A DNA stretch of 64,000 bases from Photobacterium piscicola. GTDB lineage: Bacteria > Pseudomonadota > Gammaproteobacteria > Enterobacterales > Vibrionaceae. Made by a program: the position numbers and the translations under genes. Positions within the stretch are counted from its first letter, which is position 1. The number at the start of each line of letters is the position of its first letter. The stretch is from assembly GCF_900166965.1 (NCBI RefSeq), contig NZ_FUZI01000004.1:124001-188000 (forward strand), in the 5' to 3' direction. The notes under the pieces are model-generated. The model saw nothing but the letters and a program-made list of their open reading frames with translations. It was not told the origin of the DNA and made no database searches. This document shows positions 51,356-60,887 of this stretch, in pieces.

Positions 51356-52320
51356 GACTGTGCTCCCATATCAGCAAAACAAGCACGTAATCTATCGTGT
51401 GCAAATGGCATTAATATTGGTGATTCTTGCTTACAACGCGGCAATACACGATGGCAACGTTCTTGATATGGACATCCAACAGGCAAGGATAATAAGTTAG
51501 GTGGGTTCCCCGGAATCGTTGGTAAATCGTCACCTTCGGTATCCAAACGAGGAATGGCGCGTAACAACCCTTCGGTATATGGATGGCTCGGACGATAAAA
51601 AATATCATTGATATCACCATATTCCATCGTCCGTCCGGCATACATCACTAACACTTTGTCACAGCTGCCAGCGACCACACCAAGATCATGGGTGATCATA
51701 ATGATCGAGGTATTAAAATCAGATTTGAGATCGTTTAATAATGTCATAATCTGAGCTTGAACGGTTACATCAAGTGCTGTTGTCGGTTCATCAGCAATCA
51801 ACAACTTAGGACGACATAATAACGCCATTGCAATCATAACCCGTTGACGCATACCACCAGAAAACTCATGGGGATACATAGTAATACGCTGACGCGCTTC
51901 TGGAATTTTAACTGCATCCAACATTCTTACGGATTCTTCAAACGCTTGAGATCTGCTCATGCCTTTATGCAGCATTAGTACTTCCATTAACTGTTCACTA
52001 ACCTTCATATAAGGATTTAATGACGTCATTGGATCTTGGAAAATCATTGCTATTTGTTCTGCTCGAATACGATTTAATTCTTTTTCGGGTAAATTTAAAA
52101 TCTCGCGACCTTCAAATTTAGCGCTGCCACTGATAATGCCGTTCTTGGCTAATAAACCCATGATTGCAAATACAGTTTGGCTTTTACCTGAACCTGATTC
52201 ACCTACAATACCTAAGGTTTGACCTTGCTCTAATGAAAAATTAAGATCATTTACCGCAGTAACATTGCCATCTGGCGTGGTAAATTCTACTCGTAAATCT
52301 TTAATTTCTAACAAACTCAT
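51352..52320 (-). CDS. oppD: Oligopeptide ABC transporter ATP-binding protein OppD
   Basis: 322 aa. Walker A GIVGESGSGKSQ (~37), signature FSGGMRQRVMIAMALL, Walker B LLIADEPTTALD and the C-terminal LPVGCPYQERCHRVLPRC cluster. AAGGAAG ribosome site. A 153-bp gap separates it from oppC, longer than the other gaps of the operon; no gene was found in it. Confidence 0.95.
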   Translation of the reverse strand: MSLLEIKDLRVEFTTPDGNVTAVNDLNFSLEQGQTLGIVGESGSGKSQTVFAIMGLLAKNGIISGSAKFEGREILNLPEKELNRIRAEQIAMIFQDPMTSLNPYMKVSEQLMEVLMLHKGMSRSQAFEESVRMLDAVKIPEARQRITMYPHEFSGGMRQRVMIAMALLCRPKLLIADEPTTALDVTVQAQIMTLLNDLKSDFNTSIIMITHDLGVVAGSCDKVLVMYAGRTMEYGDINDIFYRPSHPYTEGLLRAIPRLDTEGDDLPTIPGNPPNLLSLPVGCPYQERCHRVLPRCKQESPILMPFAHDRLRACFADMGAQS

Positions 52321-52473
52321 ACTACTTCCTTGTTATCAACAATAAGCACCGTACATTCGCTTCGGTTATTATTTATTATCAAGTGAATGATATTGGCGAT
52401 ACCTACTTTATTAGCTTCATAGTACTGTTCAATCACCGCTGCTATGATTAATAAAATAGGTCGCTGCTTATTT

Positions 52474-53388
52474 TTATCTATCTTTAGGATCTAACGCGTC
52501 ACGTAAACCATCACCAACATAGTTAAAACAGAACAAGGTGATCACCATAAATCCCGCGGGGAATAAGAGCTGCCAAATAGCGACTTCCATTGTTTGTGAG
52601 CCTTCATTTAATAATGCCCCCCAGCTGGTCATCGGTTCTTGCACCCCAAGTCCGAGGAAACTTAAGAACGATTCGGTCAAAATCATAGCGGGTACTAATA
52701 ATGTTGAATAAACGGCGACAATACCGAGCACGTTTGGCACAATATGACGGGTTATAATTCTCCAGCGGCTAACACCACAAACATGTGCAGCCTCAATAAA
52801 CTCTTTACCTCGTAATGACAACGTCTGACCACGTACAATACGCGCCATATCCAGCCAAGAAATGGCACCAATAGCGATAAAGATCAGCATGATGTTACGA
52901 CCAAAAAAGGTCACTAATACAATCACAAAAAACATAAACGGAATCGAATACAATATTTCCAAAATACGCATCATGACCCGATCAGTTTTACCACCAATAA
53001 ACCCTGATGCGGCACCATAAAGCGTACCAATAATCACCGCAACTAAAGCACCTAATAGTCCTACCATCAGTGAAATACGACCACCAACTAAAGTACGTGT
53101 ATAAAGATCACGCCCCAGACTATCCGTTCCAAAAAAATGTCCTTCAGCCCCTAATGATGGCGCAGCATGCAACGCATACCAATCGGTATCATCAAACGCA
53201 TATTGACTGACCATCGGACCAAAAATTACCGCCAGTGTAATTAAACCTAAAATCACTAATGAGACCATTGCTGCCTTGTTACGAAAGAAACGTGAGCGAG
53301 CATCTTGCCATAAGCTACGGCCTTCTATTTCAAGGTTTTCAGAAAATTTCTCAAGAGCCTCGACATTATCTTTTTTTGTTAAAATCAT
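52474..53388 (-). CDS. oppC: Oligopeptide ABC transporter permease OppC
   Basis: 304 aa. OppC N-terminal region (SLWQDARSRFFRNKAAMVSL), six membrane helices, FGTDSLGRDLYTRTL, and the EAA loop EAAHVCGVSRWRIITRHIVP that docks to OppD/F. AAGAGGCTGATAATT before the ATG; 13 bp after oppB. Confidence 0.95.
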   Translation of the reverse strand: MILTKKDNVEALEKFSENLEIEGRSLWQDARSRFFRNKAAMVSLVILGLITLAVIFGPMVSQYAFDDTDWYALHAAPSLGAEGHFFGTDSLGRDLYTRTLVGGRISLMVGLLGALVAVIIGTLYGAASGFIGGKTDRVMMRILEILYSIPFMFFVIVLVTFFGRNIMLIFIAIGAISWLDMARIVRGQTLSLRGKEFIEAAHVCGVSRWRIITRHIVPNVLGIVAVYSTLLVPAMILTESFLSFLGLGVQEPMTSWGALLNEGSQTMEVAIWQLLFPAGFMVITLFCFNYVGDGLRDALDPKDR

Positions 53389-53401
53389 AATTATCAGCCT
53401 C

Positions 53402-54322
53402 TTAATAACGAATTTTAGGATCGATCATCGCTAACACGATATCAACAATGGCATTGAAGATAATCGTTAACGAACCAATCAAAATCGTAACCCCTAGCAC
53501 TAATGAATAATCACGATTAAAAGCTGCATTAACAAACAACTTACCAATACCAGGCAAACCAAAAATCGTTTCAATCACAACCGAGCCTGTAATAATACCG
53601 ACAAAGGCCGGCCCCATGTATGACACCACGGGCAACAATGCTGGACGTAATGCATGCTTTAAAATAATGTGGCGATAGCTCAATCCCTTCGCACGTGCAG
53701 TACGAATAAAATTACTGTTTAAGGTTTCAATCATACTGCCACGCGTAATACGCGCGAAGGTTGCTACATACAATAGCGCCATACCTAGCATTGGCAGAAT
53801 AACGAACTTAAACGATCCATCTTGCCAGCCACCAGCAGGTAACCATTGTAAATTAATGGCAAAGATATAAATCAAAACAGGAGCGAGAATAAAGGAAGGC
53901 ATCACTACCCCCGCCATTGCGGTGGACATAATGGTGTAATCAAGCCATGTATTCTGTTTTAACGCAGCCAGAGTACCAACAGATACCCCCATAACTAATG
54001 CAAAAATAAAAGCAAAAAAGCCTATTTTTGCTGATACAGGTAACGCTTTAGACACTAATTCGTTAACTGTAAAATCTTTATATTTGAATGATGGACCAAA
54101 GTCACCTTGAACAATATTGCCTAAATATGTCGTATATTGTTCAAATACAGGTTTATCTAGACCATATTTTGCTTCGATATTAGCAAGAACTTCCGGCGGT
54201 AAAGGGCGATCTGAAGTAAAGGGGTTACCGGGAGCGAAGCGCATTAAAAAAAATGAGATAGTGATCAATACCAACAGTGTCGGTATCGCTTCAAAAATCC
54301 TTTTAGCAATGAATTTAATCAT
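53402..54322 (-). CDS. oppB: Oligopeptide ABC transporter permease OppB
   Basis: 306 aa, six helices. Typical OppB landmarks: MIKFIAKRIFEAIPTLLVLI, FFLMRFAPGNPF, EAA loop IRTARAKGLSYRHIILKHAL and the C-terminal LVLGVTILIGSLTIIFNAIVD. 76 bp after oppA, with a hairpin in the gap. Confidence 0.95.
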   Translation of the reverse strand: MIKFIAKRIFEAIPTLLVLITISFFLMRFAPGNPFTSDRPLPPEVLANIEAKYGLDKPVFEQYTTYLGNIVQGDFGPSFKYKDFTVNELVSKALPVSAKIGFFAFIFALVMGVSVGTLAALKQNTWLDYTIMSTAMAGVVMPSFILAPVLIYIFAINLQWLPAGGWQDGSFKFVILPMLGMALLYVATFARITRGSMIETLNSNFIRTARAKGLSYRHIILKHALRPALLPVVSYMGPAFVGIITGSVVIETIFGLPGIGKLFVNAAFNRDYSLVLGVTILIGSLTIIFNAIVDIVLAMIDPKIRY

Positions 54323-54354
54323 ATAAAGCTACCGTATTAGTTGTGCAAGCGAAG

Positions 54355-54378
54355 GCTGCCTTTATTATCAAAGGCAGC
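54355..54378 (-). other. Intercistronic hairpin oppA-oppB
   Basis: GCTGCCTTT (54355-54363) / AAAGGCAGC (54370-54378), 6-nt loop, right after oppA. No T run. It probably protects the oppA message or partly terminates, giving more binding protein than permease. Confidence 0.6.
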
Positions 54379-54398
54379 TAATTATTATTATGAAAAAA

Positions 54399-56030
54399 TT
54401 ATTTAGCGATGAAATACAGATCTTTAGAGTAGATATTATCTTCTGCATTCTTCATTGGATAACCGCCTAATTGTGGATTCACTAATCGCGCATTAACGTA
54501 GTGATAAATAGGCATAATTGGCATATCTTGCGCTAAACTTGCTTCTGCACGTTTATAATCTGCTGCACGCTCAGCCGCTGTTGGGGCAAGAATGGCATCA
54601 TCAATCGCTTTGTCATAATCAACGCTAGCATATTTAGGGTAGTTCTGTGAGTGGCCTGTACGCATAATCGCTAAGAAGGTTGAGGCTTCATTATAATCGC
54701 CACACCAACCCGCACGAGAAACATCAAAGTTGCCTTGGCGTTTACTGTCTAAATAACTTTTCCACTCTTGGTTTTCAAGTTGTGCTTCAACACCCAATCC
54801 TTTTTTCCACATTGATGCAATCGCAACAGCAATCTTTTTATGGTTCTCAGAAGTGTTATATAACACTTTAAATGTCAGTGGATTATTCTGGTTATAGCCC
54901 GCAGCTGCTAATAATGCTTTGGCTTTTTCTAGGCGTTGCTTTTGATTTAATTTAGCGTAATCCGGCATCTCAACATCAAGGCCATTAGTTGCTAATGGCG
55001 TAAAGTTATATGCAGGTGTTTCTCCTTTACCCACGATAAATTTCGCCAATACATCACGGTCAATGGCGTACGATAACGCTTTACGTACATCGCCATTATC
55101 AAACGGCTTACGTGCAGTATTGAACTCATAATAATAAGAGCATAAATAAGGGGTTACTTTAACATCTTGCGGATAATCTTTGGTTAAACGCTTGAAATGC
55201 TCATTGGGCATTTCGTAAGTCATATCGACTTCACCAGCAAGGAAACGGTTCATTGCAGCAACTTGGTTTTCAATCGGTAAAAATGTAACTTGGTTAATTA
55301 CCGTCTCTTTATTATTCCAATAATTATTATTGCGGGTTAATACAATACGCTCGTTTACAACCCACTGATCTAACTGATAAGCACCATTTGATACGTAGTT
55401 ACCCACTTTCGTCCACTGATCACCAAATTTTTCAACTGCCTTTTTATTAACAGGTTTCATTGAGGTATGCACAAGCATTGATGCAAAATAAGATAATGGC
55501 TTATCTAGCGTTACTTTTAAGGTATGAGCATCAACAGCTTCAACACCTAATGTTGCGGGTAATTTCTTACCTGCAATAATATCTGTCGCATTTGCCATGG
55601 TCGTCATATCAAGATACGACGCATAAGGTGATGCCGTTTTAGGATCTGCAAGACGACGCCATGTATAGACAAAATCGTCAGCGGTTACGGGATCACCATT
55701 TGACCATTTAGCATCGTCGCGTAGATTAAAAATCCAAGTTTTGTTATCCGTTGTCTGCCATGATTTTGCGACACCAGCAACCAGATTACCATCGGCATCT
55801 TGATTAACTAACCCTTCAAGTAAATCACGAATAACATTTGATTCAGGAACACCTGATACTTTTTGTGGATCAAGAGATTCAGGTTCAGTGCCATTCGCAC
55901 GAACTAACTCTTGTGTATCGGCCAATTTAACTTCAGTGGGAACTTGTGCTGCAAAAATTGAAAAAGAAGGAAGGGCAACAGCGAGGCCAGCACCAAGTAA
56001 CAAAGCTTGGGTAATTTTATTCTTATACAT
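54399..56030 (-). CDS. oppA: Periplasmic oligopeptide-binding protein OppA
   Basis: 543 aa, as E. coli OppA. Signal peptide MYKNKITQALLLGAGLAVAL to the AQVP region. SBP_bac_5 domain: NGTEPESLDPQKVSGVPESN, NLRDDAKWSNGDPVTADDFVYTW and GWCGDYNEASTFL. Binds peptides in the periplasm for OppBCDF. GGAG ribosome site. The long upstream region suggests a regulated 5' leader; in E. coli oppA is controlled by Lrp and by the sRNA GcvB, not tested here. Confidence 0.96.
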   Translation of the reverse strand: MYKNKITQALLLGAGLAVALPSFSIFAAQVPTEVKLADTQELVRANGTEPESLDPQKVSGVPESNVIRDLLEGLVNQDADGNLVAGVAKSWQTTDNKTWIFNLRDDAKWSNGDPVTADDFVYTWRRLADPKTASPYASYLDMTTMANATDIIAGKKLPATLGVEAVDAHTLKVTLDKPLSYFASMLVHTSMKPVNKKAVEKFGDQWTKVGNYVSNGAYQLDQWVVNERIVLTRNNNYWNNKETVINQVTFLPIENQVAAMNRFLAGEVDMTYEMPNEHFKRLTKDYPQDVKVTPYLCSYYYEFNTARKPFDNGDVRKALSYAIDRDVLAKFIVGKGETPAYNFTPLATNGLDVEMPDYAKLNQKQRLEKAKALLAAAGYNQNNPLTFKVLYNTSENHKKIAVAIASMWKKGLGVEAQLENQEWKSYLDSKRQGNFDVSRAGWCGDYNEASTFLAIMRTGHSQNYPKYASVDYDKAIDDAILAPTAAERAADYKRAEASLAQDMPIMPIYHYVNARLVNPQLGGYPMKNAEDNIYSKDLYFIAK

Positions 56031-56498
56031 GCATTAACTCCAATACATCAATTTATAACGTCCATGACATTTTCAGCCGGTCATATTGATTACTGACAAA
56101 ATAGTTATTCTCAATCCTAGAGAACAACTATCAAACCGAAGAATTGTCTAAAACATTAACAGGAGTTATATTAATTTGCCACAAACAGACAAATAAAACA
56201 CATTTCATACTACACATTTGGTTAACAACCACCAACATTAACTAGATCAATCTCACATTTATAGTTTATTACACCTATAATCATTAAGGTTAAAGCTATT
56301 AATATTAGTAAAAATGGCTCATTTGGCCTTTTTTAAGGTTATAATTTGTACATCAATTCAGAATCAGAATAAAAAACCACTGAAACCCAGCATTACCGAG
56401 CATAAAACAAACACTAGCATTACAAACTAAAGACAAAAAGAAACATAAAAAAAGGCACTACCTAAGTAATGCCTTTCTATAATAATACCGCATAATAT
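56031..56498. other. oppA upstream region
   Basis: 468 bp, A+T-rich, with the oppA promoter/leader and the terminator of the small-protein gene at 56451-56476. No further gene seen; a TCTCACATTTA string near 56252 is only half of a CRP site. Confidence 0.5.
56451..56476 (-). terminator. Terminator after the 53-aa gene
   Basis: AAAGGCA (56451-56457) / TGCCTTT (56470-56476) with further partial pairing inside (TAC/GTA); minus strand runs into TTTTTTTATG. Confidence 0.75.
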
Positions 56499-56660
56499 TT
56501 ACTTATTTTGACTGTCTAGTTCAATCAGCTGCTTGTCTTGACTCACGGCTTGTTCTTTTTGTTCGAGTAATAACGGCTCTTCGTTATCGTGGTTATTATC
56601 ATCCATGCCAATATCAGCCATCATCTGCTTGATTCTTTTACAAGGTATACGTTTATGCAT
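56499..56660 (-). CDS. Small acidic protein of unknown function (53 aa)
   Basis: ATG at 56660 with GGAGAGG 6 nt upstream, TAA at 56499, followed after 22 bp by an intrinsic terminator: a complete small gene. The product begins MHKRIPCKRIKQMMADIGMD and is acidic and Gln/Glu-rich after that (EEPLLLEQKEQAVS). No signal peptide or membrane segment. I do not recognise a family. It lies alone between oppA and the moa operon. Confidence 0.7.
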   Translation of the reverse strand: MHKRIPCKRIKQMMADIGMDDNNHDNEEPLLLEQKEQAVSQDKQLIELDSQNK

Positions 56661-57008
56661 TATTAACCTCTCCGCTGTTAAATGATGCTAGTAGACCGTT
56701 ACTGCCTCTTCACTGCTTGGTCTTATACCAGCCAAAAACTCTTACGCTTAATCTTCACCTTTTAAATATGGCACATAAATAGCAACTTCACTGGCTAATT
56801 TACCTTATTGTTGCTTATTTATAACAAAAGGATCTTAAAAAGATAACAGATAGATTATTTTAGCAAACAACATCATAAGCTGGTAAGGATCCTATAATTT
56901 AGCCAATAAGCCCGCTACTATTTAGCCACTAAGAAATATATCCTGTACCAACGTCAATTTCTTAGTAATACCTCTGTCATTTCATACGGTGAGAATAAGA
57001 GTAAAATT

Positions 57009-57113
57009 ATGAGACCTACAGGCTGCATTTCACGACCAAGTCCATCCCGTTTTCGCACGAGTTACGTTCCAACTACCACGGCAAATCGAGATAAGAATAA
57101 AAATAAAAAATAA
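57009..57113 (+). CDS. Possible 34-aa basic peptide
   Basis: ATG-TAA frame starting MRPTGCISRPSPSRFRTSYV and ending in a Lys/Asn-rich tail. Preceded by AATAAGAGTAAAATT, a weak ribosome site. Its G+C is higher than the flanks. It could be chance; no family known to me. Confidence 0.2.
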   Translation: MRPTGCISRPSPSRFRTSYVPTTTANRDKNKNKK

Positions 57114-57140
57114 TCTTTTTCGTTAATATCTACCTATAAA

Positions 57141-57168
57141 AAAAGGAGCTAAAATTAGCTCCTTTTCT
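57141..57168 (-). terminator. Rho-independent terminator after moaE
   Basis: AAAAGGAGCT (57141-57150) / AGCTCCTTTT (57157-57166), 6-nt loop, T-rich tail on the minus strand. Confidence 0.88.
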
Positions 57169-57183
57169 ATATCAATCAAAATC

Positions 57184-57630
57184 TTATTCTGACCATCTAT
57201 CAGCGGCAGAATTGTCAGTTTCTCGCGCATCTACCCAACGACTTTCTAATGGTGTTTGCTCTTTTTTCCAAAACGGTGCTTTGGTTTTCAAGTAATCCAT
57301 AATAAATTCGCAAGCTTCAAATGCAGCACCACGGTGAGCGCTTGTTACACCAACAAAGACAATTTGATCACCCAAATCAAGATCACCCACACGGTGAATC
57401 ACACGTGTTTGTAATAATGGCCAACGGCTACGTGCTTGCACAATAATTTCTTGGAGGGCTTTTTCTGTCATACCAGGATAATGTTCTAAAGATAACCCAG
57501 TAACAGCATCGCCTTGGTTAAAGTCACGTACTTTACCAATAAACGTAACAACTGCCCCAGCTTCATTACCTTCAGCTAGTTTGGCGTACTCATCAGCAAC
57601 AGAAAAATCATCGTGTTGTACTGAAATCAT
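57184..57630 (-). CDS. moaE: Molybdopterin synthase catalytic subunit MoaE
   Basis: 148 aa from the ATG at 57630 (GGGGG 5 nt upstream); a longer frame overlapping moaD is not supported. GAVVTFIGKVRDFNQGD, LEHYPGMTEKAL, VHRVGDLDLGD-type region, VGVTSAHRGAAFEAC and the catalytic Lys pair in DYLKTKAPFWKKE. Converts cPMP to molybdopterin with thiocarboxylated MoaD. 1 bp after moaD. Confidence 0.96.
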   Translation of the reverse strand: MISVQHDDFSVADEYAKLAEGNEAGAVVTFIGKVRDFNQGDAVTGLSLEHYPGMTEKALQEIIVQARSRWPLLQTRVIHRVGDLDLGDQIVFVGVTSAHRGAAFEACEFIMDYLKTKAPFWKKEQTPLESRWVDARETDNSAADRWSE

Positions 57631-57631
57631 A

Positions 57632-57877
57632 TTAACCCCCAGTAACGGGTGGAAAGAAAGCGACTTCATCACCATCTTTTATCGCAGTATCTAAGTGACA
57701 AATTGTTTGATTAACTGCAACCAATAATTTGCCTGATTCTAATGCTAACTGCCATTTGTCACCACGACTTAACAAGGCTTGACGTAAATCATCTGCTGTT
57801 GCAAATTCCGCAGCAACTTCAATCTTATCAACACCCACTAACTCTTTAATTTGAGCGAAAAACAATACATTAATCAT
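57632..57877 (-). CDS. moaD: Molybdopterin synthase sulfur carrier MoaD
   Basis: 81 aa ubiquitin-fold protein ending in PPVTGG; the terminal Gly-Gly is the site of adenylation and thiocarboxylation. [19 protein letters not shown] is typical. The start overlaps the moaC stop (ATGA), so it is translationally coupled. Confidence 0.96.
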   Translation of the reverse strand: MINVLFFAQIKELVGVDKIEVAAEFATADDLRQALLSRGDKWQLALESGKLLVAVNQTICHLDTAIKDGDEVAFFPPVTGG

Positions 57878-58353
57878 GCTTCTGCCTTAAAGTGACCAGA
57901 TTTACCGCCCGTTTTTTCAAGTAATCGTACTTGACTAATAACCATGTCTTTTTGAACCGCTTTACACATATCATAAATGGTTAATGCAGCAACAGATGCT
58001 GCCGTTAATGCTTCCATTTCGACACCCGTTTTACCTGCAAGCTTACAGCAAGATTCAATGCGAACTTTATTTTCAGCCGGTATCGCTTGCAACTGGACTT
58101 CAACTTTCGTCAGTAATAGCGGGTGACATAATGGAATTAAATCCCAGGTTTTTTTTGCCGCTTGAATACCGGCAATACGTGCTGTCGCAAACACATCACC
58201 CTTATGATGTTGGCCTGAAACAATCAATGCTAATGTTGCAGGAGCCATGTGTACAAAGGCTTCTGCACGCGCTTCTCGTACTGTTTCAGCTTTTGCCGAA
58301 ACATCAACCATGTTAGCTTCACCTGAAGCATTAATATGGGTAAACTGATTCAT
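57874..58353 (-). CDS. moaC: Cyclic pyranopterin monophosphate synthase MoaC
   Basis: 159 aa from the ATG at 58353, which matches the start of E. coli MoaC; an upstream frame adds twelve residues with no homology. [45 protein letters not shown] and [20 protein letters not shown] are near-identical to E. coli. Turns the MoaA product into cPMP. 91 bp after moaA: the usual moaB gene is missing between them. Confidence 0.96.
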   Translation of the reverse strand: MNQFTHINASGEANMVDVSAKAETVREARAEAFVHMAPATLALIVSGQHHKGDVFATARIAGIQAAKKTWDLIPLCHPLLLTKVEVQLQAIPAENKVRIESCCKLAGKTGVEMEALTAASVAALTIYDMCKAVQKDMVISQVRLLEKTGGKSGHFKAEA

Positions 58354-58444
58354 TCTATATTCCCAATAAAAGCAATAACTTAAATGCAATTAAAATTCTT
58401 ATTTCGATTGCTTATTTATTATTTATAATCATTCTTCGTACTAT

Positions 58445-59434
58445 CTAGCCACCAATAGACGCCAAATTAGGTGTCATACCCGTCTTACCTTCATCAAGGA
58501 AGTGGCTCACCGCTTTTGTGTTTAAACTGGTTTGAATACGCTCAATAAGTTGTGGCTGCTGGCTATCGTCTGCCAACAAATCGCGTAATTCAACACCATC
58601 TTCACCAAAGAGACACAGGTGTAATTTACCTTTAGCTGAAATACGAAGACGATTACAGCTTTCACAAAAGTTCTTTTCATACGGCATGATAAGGCCAATT
58701 TCACCGATATAATCAGGGTGATAAAAAACTTGTGCAGGGCCATCATTATTATCTTTTACTTTTAGTAACCACCCATTAGCGATGAGATGATTACGAATAC
58801 TCACACCAGAAACATGATGTTTACTAAAAAGACTGTCCATTTCACCGGTTTGCATTAACTCGATAAAACGTAATTGAATTGGGCGAGTTTTGATCCATTC
58901 TAAAAACTTTGGCAGTTCTTGAGAGTTAAGATCTTTTAGTAATACCGTATTGATTTTTACCTGTTCAAAACCAGCATCAAAAGCTGCATCAATGCCTTCC
59001 ATTACTTGATGAAACATATTTTCACCCGTAATTTGGTAGAACATTTTAGGATCTAAGCTATCAACACTCACATTGATATGAGTTAATCCAGCTTTACGCC
59101 ATTCATGAACATGTTTTGCCATGCGGTAGCCATTGGTGGTGGTTGCCACCTTTGTGATACCCGGCTGACTCGCGACAGTACGAATAATATCGGTAAAATC
59201 ACGACGCAAACTCGGTTCACCACCCGTGATACGCACTTTAGTGGTACCACAGTCAGCAAAAGCCGCTGTCACTCGATGAATTTCGTCCAGCGTTAAAAAA
59301 GAAGGTTTCTTCTGATCCTTAGGCTGGTAGCCATCTGGCAAGCAATAGGTACATTTGAAGTTACATACATCTGTAACTGAGAGTCGTAAGTAATAAAATT
59401 TACGATTAAAACTATCTTCTAATTGTTTAGCCAC
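58445..59434 (-). CDS. moaA: GTP 3',8-cyclase MoaA
   Basis: 329 aa from the GTG at 59434, giving (M)[18 protein letters not shown] like E. coli MoaA (329 aa) and preceded by AAAGG; a TTG at 59449 extends it without support. Radical-SAM cluster [25 protein letters not shown]-terminal second 4Fe-4S ligands in [22 protein letters not shown], and the C-terminal Gly-Gly of SIGG needed for activity. First enzyme of molybdenum-cofactor synthesis. Preceded by a probable Moco riboswitch. Confidence 0.97.
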   Translation of the reverse strand: MAKQLEDSFNRKFYYLRLSVTDVCNFKCTYCLPDGYQPKDQKKPSFLTLDEIHRVTAAFADCGTTKVRITGGEPSLRRDFTDIIRTVASQPGITKVATTTNGYRMAKHVHEWRKAGLTHINVSVDSLDPKMFYQITGENMFHQVMEGIDAAFDAGFEQVKINTVLLKDLNSQELPKFLEWIKTRPIQLRFIELMQTGEMDSLFSKHHVSGVSIRNHLIANGWLLKVKDNNDGPAQVFYHPDYIGEIGLIMPYEKNFCESCNRLRISAKGKLHLCLFGEDGVELRDLLADDSQQPQLIERIQTSLNTKAVSHFLDEGKTGMTPNLASIGG

Positions 59435-59781
59435 GGAACACCTTTCCAAATGCGGGAGGCCAGTTCATTTCTAAACCAACCCTGGTGACATTATGTCACT
59501 GGCGTTAATCACTTATTGACTATTGATTATTTCCTTTATGGATCAATCAAACAGCACGTAGCAACTTAGTGAAAAAAGCTCGGAGTTATGGCAGTTGTGC
59601 CCATCAGTCGTTGATTAACTATTAATGTCACACAACGGCATTTCTTATTTAAAAGTATCAGAGTTTTTCGAAAATTGACAAATAACTGAAAAAAACAGGC
59701 TGACATTCTACCTTTCGAGCAGAAACACGACAATACTAGTTAGGTATTTAACGCTAAAATCATGTCAATTGTGGAGGATTT
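59435..59781. other. Divergent region moaA - 75-aa gene
   Basis: Holds the moaA leader (59451-59600) and the promoters of both genes. Between 59600 and 59780 only A+T-rich sequence was seen. Confidence 0.55.
59451..59600 (-). promoter_or_regulatory. Probable molybdenum-cofactor (Moco) riboswitch of moaA
   Basis: The minus-strand leader begins with AACTCCGAGC, contains a strong hairpin CCAGTGACAT/ATGTCACCAG, GGTTGGTTTAGAAATGA and ends in GGCCTCCCGCATTTGG directly before the moaA ribosome site. Position and these blocks fit the Moco RNA motif known upstream of moaA in E. coli and Vibrio. Matched from memory, not with a covariance model. Confidence 0.65.
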
Positions 59782-60009
59782 ATGTTCAATATAATGGAAT
59801 CAGCAACACTGGATGATATTGCACTTTATCTGCAACGAGAAGAAAGCCTTGATTCAGATTCTGCTCGTGCAGCAGCCCAGCAAGTATTAGGTAATTTTAT
59901 TGAAATGCGCAATAAAGGTCTAATAAAAGGATGGTACTTTGATGAATTTGGCCATTTAGAGTTGCTACCGACCGACAGTGTTCAATCATGGATCGATCAA
60001 ACAAAATAA
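59782..60009 (+). CDS. Small conserved-looking protein (75 aa), unknown
   Basis: ATG preceded by GTGGAGGATTT, a strong ribosome site. The sequence starts MFNIMESATLDDIALYLQRE and ends with SVQSWIDQTK; it is acidic, probably helical, no signal peptide or membrane segment. No family recognised. It stands alone, divergent from moaA and 193 bp before the LON-domain gene. Confidence 0.75.
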   Translation: MFNIMESATLDDIALYLQREESLDSDSARAAAQQVLGNFIEMRNKGLIKGWYFDEFGHLELLPTDSVQSWIDQTK

Positions 60010-60202
60010 ACCGCCACAGGCACAATGGTTTTTATTTTGCTTACCAATAAAACCCAATATTAATAAGTGGTATTTTAACATAAACACCTGATGGTTATTT
60101 TTGCTTAACAATCAATCACTTTAGTTGTCGACGTGTGTTTTTATAACTTCGGCACCAGACTTGCTTGCCTATAAAAAAAGACATCTCATCAATGGTGTAA
60201 TC

Positions 60203-60781
60203 ATGGCAACGCTACATATACCGCTCTTATTTCAAAAACGTCATATCCTGCCGACAGGACGGATGCAGCTTTATTTATCGACCATTACTGATGCAACAAC
60301 ACTAAAAATTATATTATCATCAAAAACAGGCATTGGTATCTGCATGTTTAGCGATAAAAAAAACCAACAACGCTTATGCCATATAGGCACACGAGTCACG
60401 GTTGAAGACTTTAACCATGAACCTAACAAACAACGGATTAAATTAAACATCTATGGCGAAGATCTGTTTAAAATAGCAAAAATAGAGCAAGGTGAAAATA
60501 ATGTCATATGGGGGAATTGTCAGCAATTACCACTCTGGCCCCAACGTGAACTCACCCTAGAACAACAATTGTTATCGACTCGATTACAGTCAATGTTTAA
60601 TAAACATCCCGATTTACACAAATTACATCATCAGCAAGAATTCCATAATCTAAGCTGGTTGTGTCAACGTTGGCTTGAAATCCTACCCGTACCGACACAA
60701 GAAAAGCAGACCCTACTCAACCGCCCTGATTGTCTTTATGCTTGCGACTACCTCATGAGCATGATCCAAACCCACCATTAA
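60203..60781 (+). CDS. LON substrate-binding domain protein
   Basis: 192 aa from the ATG at 60203; the frame extends upstream to a TTG at 60125 without a ribosome site. IPLLFQKRHILPTGRMQLYL resembles the PLFPL...PGGRLPLRIFE start of the Lon N-terminal domain, followed by GIGICMFSDKKNQQRLCHIG, TRVTVEDFNHEP and a helical tail. No ATPase or protease domain, so it is a stand-alone LON-domain protein of unknown partner. Ribosome site weak. Confidence 0.65.
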   Translation: MATLHIPLLFQKRHILPTGRMQLYLSTITDATTLKIILSSKTGIGICMFSDKKNQQRLCHIGTRVTVEDFNHEPNKQRIKLNIYGEDLFKIAKIEQGENNVIWGNCQQLPLWPQRELTLEQQLLSTRLQSMFNKHPDLHKLHHQQEFHNLSWLCQRWLEILPVPTQEKQTLLNRPDCLYACDYLMSMIQTHH

Positions 60782-60887
60782 TTTTTAAATAATATGATCC
60801 ATATCGAAATCAGCATTAACCAATAAATGCACGAACGCATATCCTTTGTTAAAATATACTCATAATATAATAATTAGAACGAACATT

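Larger units (their letters stand above)
56661..57183. other. Intergenic region between the 53-aa gene and moaE
   Basis: 523 bp. Contains a possible 34-aa frame (57009-57113) and the moaE terminator. AATTTAGCCA/TATTTAGCCA occurs twice (near 56895 and 56920). Otherwise featureless. Confidence 0.5.
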
